Below, piece after piece: positions 57,000-64,000 of a stretch of 64,000 nucleotides of DNA. Origin of the DNA: Pachyseris speciosa (taxonomy: Eukaryota; Cnidaria; Anthozoa; Scleractinia; Pachyseridae); the NCBI GenBank assembly GCA_016490735.1, contig JAEMWC010000048.1, positions 1,685,001-1,749,000 of the forward strand. The letters are read 5' to 3'. The notes beneath the pieces were generated by a model. It was not told the DNA's origin and did no database searches. It saw only the letters and a program-made list of their open reading frames with translations. Every line of letters starts with the position of its first letter. Positions within the stretch are counted from its first letter, which is position 1. The translations under genes were made by a program, and so were the position numbers.

Positions 57000-59900
57000 T
57001 GCAAACGGTTAGACTTTCTAGTCCTCTCGGATAAGGACGATAAACCGTAGGTCCCGTCTCACAACACTTGTTCCTAATAATCTGTGGGACATTAAAGAAC
57101 CCACACACTGTTCGAAAAGAGTAGGGGACGTAGTTCCCGGTGTGGTGGTCTACCTTTCATCTGTCTTGACATTCATGCGTGGGTTGGGTGGGTGGGTGAG
57201 ATCAAAAATGGACTGATAGCGGCTGCCAGAGGTGCCTTTACAGGCTGATGTCTGATCTCACCCTAGAGAAGAATTGTAAACCGCCATGAAACTATGTGAT
57301 ATGTGCGGTATATAAATCCATTACCATATAAATCCATTACCATTACCATAAAAAAATGTTTAGAATCTAAAATATCTAACAAATTGTTAAATTTATCATG
57401 TAATGAAACATCAGGCTCTGAAAAATTCCTTACTTTGGTAACCTCTGAAAGTAGCAGCTGTAAAGTTAGAATTGTTTGAGAAACTGCTGTTTGTTTTTTT
57501 CATTGTCTATTAAAGACAGAATCTCCTAAATTGTTACATAACTGCACTTATGTTCTGTGCATCTTTCCTTTGAAGAAAAGGCTGTTCGTTAGTGTGTATA
57601 TTTTTTATAGCTTTGAATTGACATTGTTTTTATAATAATTTTCTCATTTTTTAGCATTTTTGGTATTACAGTCTTCCCCGTAAAACCCTGAACACCAGAA
57701 ATATCTATGGAATGTTATTGTGTTTCAAGTAAAAAGCCAATCGTGTGAGAAAACTAAACCGCAAACAGCAACGGTAATTAGGTTGTGGTTTCATGTTGCT
57801 TCTGATTGGTCATGACACAATAAACATTCCAGAAATTTTTTCTGGTGTTCACGGTTTTACAGGAAAGACAGTTTTACGGTTTTACTGGAAGTGAGTATTG
57901 GGGTAACCTGCTGAGTCCACGCCTTTTTTTTTTTCTGGGATATTATAACCTTCAATTTAGATAAAAACTTGCCATACATGGCTGTGCATTTTTAAAGCTT
58001 TCTAGCATCACTGTGCTTAATTATCTCTGAAAAATGCATGGTTATCCCCAAATTTCTTCCTAGATTCGAAGAACCCTCCCAAAATTTGCTTTTCCAATAA
58101 ATATAAATTAATGTAAGCTTTTTCTGCAGCCATCTGTAATTCTTACTGTATATACCAAATATTATCATACACTGTATTTATAATTTAATTATAATTGTTA
58201 TTTTTAGGTATTAAACTATTATTTTTATATTCATGCAACTCAGCCTTAGGAGGCTGCAATGTGAGTATTTTATTAAAGCTATATATCTATATTATTTTAT
58301 AAACTATTCAAAAAATATCTCTATATTAGAAGGCACTGTCCTTGATACTGTACAGCTGTATGGTGGCCCAGTATTATCATAGTAAAATATGTAAGTTTTG
58401 GGGAGAAAAGAATAAAAAATGGAAAGAAAAGGAAAATATAAGCAATCAAAATAGAAAAAAAAAGCGAGAAAAAATAATATTGCAATAAAATTTAATAATA
58501 TAAAGTAAAAAACTATATGTTGACAAATTGAAAAGTAAAATGAAAATAAAGAAAAATAATTTAAGCACTAAAACAATTTGGAAAAAATATAATCCAAAAA
58601 AAAGAAAAATCATTAACAAAAAACAACATTGAAAATCAACATCGAAAATCAACATTAAAAATCAACATTGAAAATTAACATTGGAAATCAACATAGGAAA
58701 AAAAAAACCAACGTTATTTCCACGTGGCCTGTTGTTATCATAGACCAGGATGCTCTGCACTGGCACGCATATTTGACCTTTTTTGGGCTCCTGTCGTCTG
58801 ACCCCAAATAAGGACGTGTCCTGTTGTTTGTATGAAGTGTGAAGTTTGAACACTTCAGCTGACGCTTTCCTTCTTCTGGTGGATTTCGATCCATTAGGGG
58901 TGCTGTTGGAAAGTTATAGGTCTTTGATCCACCATGCCGCCAAAAATGAGCCAAGTTTGGAAGCCCCTTCAAGAAAAAATGTCAAACAAAAGAACACAGC
59001 AAGCAACACGACCTCGCAAAGGTGCTAAAGGAACGGCTCCAAGCGACATCATCGCGCAAAGGTAGACAGCAGAACCTAACAACAAGCAAATGTTTCGCCT
59101 GGTACAACCGAGAGAATTCGTCAAGTTTTCCAGCGATGATTTAATGCTTGAAAACTTGAAGATTGCTTGCGCGGAACACTTTGGCTATCCAGTAGGCTCG
59201 TGCGATGTGCTGGTGTCCAACAAAGGCCCATCAGGAGCTTCTAATCATCTCTCTAATGGATGAAATATATATTGAATACGCGTGTAAAGCATCCTGCTCT
59301 ATGATAATGACAGGCCACGTTGTGGCCCAGCATTATCATAGTAAAATATGTAAGTTTTCGAAATCCGCCAGAAGAAGGGAAGCATCAGCTGAAGTGTTCA
59401 ATCTTCACACTTTATACAAAAAACAGGAACAGGGTATGCATGCCCTCATTTGGGGTCAGACCACAGAAGCCCAAGGAAGGCAGAAAATATGCGTGCAAAG
59501 CATCCTGGTCTATGATAACGACAGGCCACATGGAAATAACATTGGGTTTTTTTTTTCGTGATTTTCAATGTTGATTTTTGATGTTAATTTTCGATGTTGA
59601 TTTTCAATGTAAATCTTTTTTCTTTTTTTTTTTTTGGATTATATTTTTTTCAAAATATTTTTAGTGCCTAAATTATTTTTCTTAATTTGTCAACAAATAT
59701 TTTTTTACTTTACTCCTCCCTGGCTCTAAATGCAGAGTTTCACGTCATTCATATATAAATAATCCTTCTTTTACACTGTATTTAACTTTTTTCTCCTTAA
59801 AATATGTTTTCTGTGTGTCTACACGTATTATGTGGAAGTAACAGCAATAAAAAAGGGTGGTAGACATGCTTGTTTCTTTGTGACACTGCCGACAAATTCG

Positions 59901-61066
59901 AATTCAAATTCCTTGTTGGCACCCTGCCATAAATACTTAACTGGAACCTTGATTCTAATGATGAAACAAGGCTTTAGATTTTTGAAACTTTAACTTGTAC
60001 TAGAAGAGGTACAAATAGAATGCATAATTTCAATGCTATTTATTTGTCTTTTTGTGGAATATTCTGAACTGAAAGTAAATATAAGTGTTTTAGATGACTT
60101 GAGTCATGGTTTTGAAGTAACAGGACTGTTACTATTGTTTTAAGGAGACAAGAAAAAGAAATACGTAGCCAGGGTTCTTCATCCTAACTGTTATCAATAC
60201 ATTATGTCTGTCAAGAAGCTGGAATTCTTCCTTTTAACACCCAGGGCACCAGTCCCTTTTGATAGTCCAGGAAGTGATTTAGATCACAGTTATGTTTAAA
60301 TTTGTTTCTGGTGTATTTTTGTTTCAAATCACGTAAATTTTTACTTGGTTTTCTCACCATTAAATGCTATTCTACACAGTGATTTACAGTTGGATGTTGG
60401 TAGCCATTTCATTTGATGGTTGTCCATTTTTCTTCTTGCATTCATGATGACATACAAAGGACCATGAGACACAACTATTGTATTGATTTACATCAAGTGC
60501 CAATACTTGCATGAGTGGTCTGTTTTCTTTTCTAGGGGTCAGATCCAAAAAAGCAGAAGAAAGAGCCACTATTAGTACAGAAAAAGGGGACATTGGCATC
60601 TGTATTTAATGATGAGGTACATGTCTACTAAAGTATACAGTAATAATTGAAGGGCTTCTCGCATTAGGGGCGTATATTGCTTTTATGCCTTATAATTGAA
60701 AATATTTCCAAACTCACTCTACTTTGGTATATACAGTAGACTGGAAATGGTATCAGAAATGAAGTTCTGCACTTATTTTGTGGTTTGAAGGCTAGGATTT
60801 GAAGGATTAGCCTATGACTTTTGCCATAAACCCAAGAAACAGAAACGAAAGGATCTGATGCATGGTTGATTTCTTTTGTTTTGAGTTGGTTCAGTTTTAG
60901 GGAAAAGGCATACACTAATTTGCTGAATCCAGGCCTTTAAATCACTATACCAGACTGTATGCCAAAGTACAAATGTAGAGCAAATTTAGAGAGACTTGGA
61001 TTTTAAGGCCAAAAAGCGTTGTATCGATAATATTGCCCCTTTTGTGGGAAGCCCTTGAATTATGTT

Positions 61067-61100
<34 letters not shown>

Positions 61101-63486
61101 CTTTCTTGAATGACATATTTCCAGATTGAAAGAACTCAAACCACTGTAAAGTTATTTTATGCATTAAATGCATCTCATACCAGAATATAAGTTATGCCAC
61201 TTGTAAAGCAGATGTACAGTAAGTCATAACAGATGGGCATGATATTAGGGTTGGAAACTGCTGAGCACCAGCATCGTTATGAGTGAGAATTGTTTTTCCA
61301 AAGTTTACCTCGTTTTTGCCATATGTTAGAGTGATGAAGAGGAGGAAATGCCAGCAGAAGCCAAAATGAGGATGCGCAATGTTGGAAGGTACTGTCAATC
61401 ATCCCCTTTAACATATTCCACTAGTGTTCCTCATCATCACCAACGCTTTATATCAATTCGAAATACATGCTAATAGAGCAGTTTTCAATTGAGTGTGGAA
61501 AGTAATTCTCATTTTGCTTTGGTTTTGCATTGCTTTGCTCTGTGATTGGCTAGGAAAACTCGAGCCACTTTCTCAACCAATGAGAAGCAAAACCGAAATC
61601 GATTGTGACTTGCACGTGCGTATTTTCCTGTGCTTTACGTTAGCTACATGTACAACTGTAATTGAAGGCGTTGGTGCATAACCATCCTATGTCGAATTTT
61701 GGGTTGTTTTTCGATTTTGCCGGGATTTGCCCAAATTGTTGCATGTAAACTGCAATTCGATTGAAAGAAGATGTAATGCAACTTGCAAACCACTCCCATG
61801 GAAGGTTGGTTTCTTGGTGTACGTAAGAAAAAATGCATTTCTGGATTCTGGATGAATCAGTCAAAAAAATACCATACAATGTGTTTCCATCGAATTGCAG
61901 TTCACATGCAGAAATTCAGACAAATCCAAGCAAAATCGAAAAACGATTCAAAATTCGACATAGGATGGTTATGCTCCGAGCCCTTCAATTGCTTCGTATT
62001 CTGATTAGCTCATTGCATTGCTTACGTCTGTGGTGTTTGGTCAGAGTAATTGCTTTGGTTTAGGTTTTACAACACTCAATTGAAAAGTGCTCTATGTGGG
62101 ATATATGGAATTATGTGAGATATACCATTGTATATACCTAATTGAAGAAACGTTGTCGGAAGAAGGTATAAGACATAAACGATACGACCATTTGGAATTC
62201 TGGGAGGGCTTTATTAATAGTGCGCATTAATATTTAAAAAAAGTTTCCCCATGGGACTACGGCCAGTTCGTGGGACAGAAATATTTGGTAAAGATGGATA
62301 CTGTCCATGCTTTTTTGAATGTAGCCAAGCTGACAAACAAAGAACAGAAGGGGATGTAGTTTACAACTTCTTCATAAGCTACATGCATAAAGACATGCAG
62401 CCACATGGCCCATAAATGCAAGCGTTCGGAGTACACTTTGGGCAATTGCTAATCTTCAATGAAAATAAAAAGCTCTTATTGCAAATGCCGGTAAGTCAGT
62501 AGTTCAGAAATTTCCCAGAAAACCACTGGGTCATATTGTTTATGGTTCTTCCTCTTTTCTCGACAATGTTTCTTCAATTAGGTATGTGTACCTTGCAGGG
62601 CAGACCGCAGCACAGGAGCTGCTGTATTTCCACTCCTTGCAATCAGTGTGTGGGTTCTTTAATGTCACACAGCATTTATGAACAAGGCGGGACCTCATTT
62701 TATTGTCCTTATCCACAAAGACTAGAAAGTCTAGCCATTTGCAGGTGTCGTTCCAAAGGCAGCGCTTTCTCCTCAGTTATTTAAAGACCCTGGAAAACCT
62801 GTGACCTCCTGCACAGTAGTCCAGTACTCTACCAACTGAACTAACTGGCTGGTTCAATCTTAAATGTTGTCAGTTGTTGTTTTAATGACACTACTTTGGT
62901 TTCACTACCTCTGAGTTCGATGAACTAGCATTGACCTTTCCCAGAAGAGCACAGCTTGAGATTTCTATCATGTGATAGCTGATGAGGTTGCAGCCGAATC
63001 AGCTATCATGCATAGTAATCGAGACTGAATAATCTACCTAATTATTGTTTTAGTATAAATCCACTAGTCATTCAAAACTAAACAACTAAATTATTTAAAT
63101 CCTCCTCACAGACACCTGAAAAATGCGAAGAAGCGGCTGCCATTTGTTGTTGACAACTGCTAGTCGTTATAATAGGTAGCAAGTAGTGTAGCCAATCAGG
63201 GAATGGCACTCATGGCGTAATACTTCAAAATATTAGAATAGAGGTGATTAATGAAATATCTGCGATAAACAATGTGTATTGGTTAATAAATCGTATTAAC
63301 AGTGAGAAATAGTTTTCCTAGTGGTAATGGGTTCCCTTGTCATTCCTTTTCAGGGATACACCCACATCTGCTGGTCCCAATTCTTTCAACAAGAGCAGTA
63401 AAGGATTTTCAGATCACCGTGCAACAGAAAGGAGCTTTAAAATTGAACGTCCTTCGATATCCAAACTAAAGGAGACCAAAGAATAA
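56120..63486 (+). CDS. PCNP: PEST proteolytic signal-containing nuclear protein (5 coding exons)
   Basis: Exons 56120-56180, 56274-56422, 60536-60616, 61330-61388, 63354-63486 give an uninterrupted 160-aa protein (human PCNP 178 aa). The start lies in caagATGGCGG, a good initiation context. The N-terminus is acidic and charged (MADDKVEASPKLSEEKRD). Exon 2 has KPKISMSLSG and SAIS-like GVSLKL, matching the PCNP KISKFGF/ISIKLG region. Exons 3-4 have LASVFNDE then SDEEEEMPAEAKMRMRNVGR, and exon 5 has DTPTSAGPNSFNK; these are the family's most conserved blocks. The protein is small, nuclear and PEST-rich; in mammals it is a ubiquitination target of the E3 ligase NIRF/UHRF2. The exon 1 donor (GTCTAA) is non-consensus but is the one that keeps phase and yields NEGSINQ. 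Intron 2 (about 4.1 kb) holds a SINE and a foldback element. The gene is divergent to the SASH1-like gene. Confidence 0.93.
56876..57350 (+). mobile_element. About 475-bp tRNA-derived SINE in PCNP intron 2
   Basis: Head AGTTAGCTCAGTGGTAGAGC (A-box) and CGGGTTCAAACCCCGG (B-box), then a body with ctgcaaacggttagactttc, ataaggacgataaaccgtag and aaagaacccacacactgttc, ending in ccattaccattaccata. Related pieces lie at 48580, 37450 and 62640 (minus). The acceptor arms do not pair, so it is not a functional tRNA. Confidence 0.8.
58359..59714. mobile_element. Foldback element carrying an ORF fragment
   Basis: Same family as 36545-37442: the left arm (58359-58890) starts TATGGTGGCCCAGTATTATC and mirrors 59350-59714; the right arm lacks its outer end. 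Unlike the 36.5-kb copy, about 450 bp of unrelated sequence with a degraded ORF sits between the arms (58890-59340). Confidence 0.75.
58934..59263 (+). pseudogene. Captured ORF fragment between foldback arms, one in-frame stop
   Basis: A 110-codon frame from ATG 58934 to TGA 59261, broken once by TAG at 59063. The first part is basic (MPPKMSQVWKPLQEKM, RTQQATRPRKGAKGTA). The second, RLVQPREFVKFSSDDLMLEN then IACAEHFGYPVGSCDVLVS, looks like a folded domain. I do not recognise the family. Its position between the arms suggests gene-fragment capture. Confidence 0.45.
59715..60535. other. PCNP intron 2, no feature
   Basis: Ordinary AT-rich intron; no repeat boundary or ORF of note. Confidence 0.5.
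61067..61100 (+). repeat. (GAT)n microsatellite
   Basis: About 11 perfect GAT/ATG units in PCNP intron 3. Confidence 0.85.
61476..62092. mobile_element. MITE with GAGCAGTTTTCAATTGAG ends, TA TSD, interrupted
   Basis: Left gagcagttttcaattgag and right ctcaattgaaaagtgctc are inverted and flanked by TA (61474-61475, 62093-62094). It is interrupted by a GAAGGGCTGAG-family MITE at 61660-61990. A partial relative is at 19940-20140. It lies in PCNP intron 4. Confidence 0.75.
61660..61990. mobile_element. MITE, GAAGGGCTGAG family, copy 3 (nested)
   Basis: Inverted ends aattgaaggcgttggtgcat and atgctccgagcccttcaatt. Internal tatgtcgaattttgggttgt pairs with acaattcgacatagg-type sequence. It is inserted inside the 61476-62092 element. 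Confidence 0.75.
62640..62860 (-). mobile_element. tRNA-derived SINE, reverse orientation
   Basis: Minus strand: CAGTTAGTTCAGTTGGTAGA head, a B-box-like GGTCACAGGTT, then ctgcaaatggctagactttc and attaaagaacccacacactg, matching the SINE at 56876. Confidence 0.7.
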
Positions 63487-64000
63487 CAGTTGTGGAATTC
63501 ATGCTGAGTCTGAATCTGAATTCATGCTGAGTCTGCAGCCTTGAATGTTGTGGTGTCCCTCTTTGACTGCCTGTACATTTTTATCTTGTCAGCAGAGATG
63601 CCATTTTTTTAGTCCTTATTCCTGGTTTCTCCTGAATTTAGAATTCGTTCCAGGGGAATTTAAAGGTATGGAATGGAATAAGACAGATGGAAAATAACAC
63701 TTTGGTCCATAACTCAGGCAATCAAGTTAGTGTACTAGCTATACTTGGTCCTTTACAATATCATTTTGTCAGTAGCTGTTTTAAGTACCAAAACAACACG
63801 TCTGTGACCGATCATATTACAGAATACTTGTTAGCGTACTTCTACAGGAATAATGATAAACATAAACATTGCTCTTCAGCAAACTTCAGTTAAATTTCAT
63901 TAATTTTGACCTTACGTGGAAGTCAGAATTTTTTGGGGGGGGGGAGTAGAGGTAGGCAAGCAAACTACACGTGATGTATACAGCACAGCATGAAGGAATA
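63487..64000 (+). other. PCNP 3' UTR / downstream
   Basis: Follows the PCNP stop. No canonical AATAAA is evident before the window end; variant hexamers exist. No further gene is visible. Confidence 0.4.

Overview
The window is animal nuclear DNA. It has spliced genes with GT-AG introns, tRNA-derived SINEs, (ATT)n tails, many short inverted-repeat DNA transposons, and retroelement wreckage. Compact metazoan genes set among dense MITE-like palindromes suggest a cnidarian, most likely an anthozoan (coral or sea anemone). That assignment is inference; no species marker is present.

Four protein-coding genes can be rebuilt exon by exon with matching splice phases. (1) CEP162, plus strand, 9597-28874, 18 coding exons: a coiled-coil centriole/transition-zone protein. 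(2) A two-exon gene for a small single-pass membrane protein of about 129 aa, minus strand, 34526-32775, not recognised. (3) A SASH1/SLY-family scaffold, minus strand, 55915-38774, 14 coding exons, with the unusual order SAM - SLY-like - SLY-like - proline-rich - SAM and no SH3 domain found. (4) PCNP (PEST-containing nuclear protein), plus strand, 56120-63486, 5 coding exons. Genes 3 and 4 are head to head, about 204 bp apart between start codons, so they probably share a bidirectional promoter. No pathway links the four genes.

Three coding exons need a one-base frame correction: two in CEP162 at A-runs, one in the SASH-like gene. In each case one added base restores both the reading frame and the splice phase. 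This looks like assembly or sequencing error rather than gene death.

Layout: 1-9440 is repeats. It includes a TIR element with 6-bp target duplication carrying retroelement debris and a nested MITE, a 119-bp-type tandem array split by a 1039-bp foldback element with a 10-bp target duplication, and a larger element with a second copy at 53-54 kb. 9.4-28.9 kb is CEP162, with MITEs, SINEs and a 625-bp tandem duplication in introns. 28.9-32.4 kb is a nested transposon stack. 32.4-34.6 kb is the small membrane gene. 34.6-38.7 kb is intergenic with an 898-bp palindrome. 38.8-55.9 kb is the SASH-like gene. 56.1-63.5 kb is PCNP, with a SINE, a foldback element carrying an ORF fragment, and nested MITEs in its introns.
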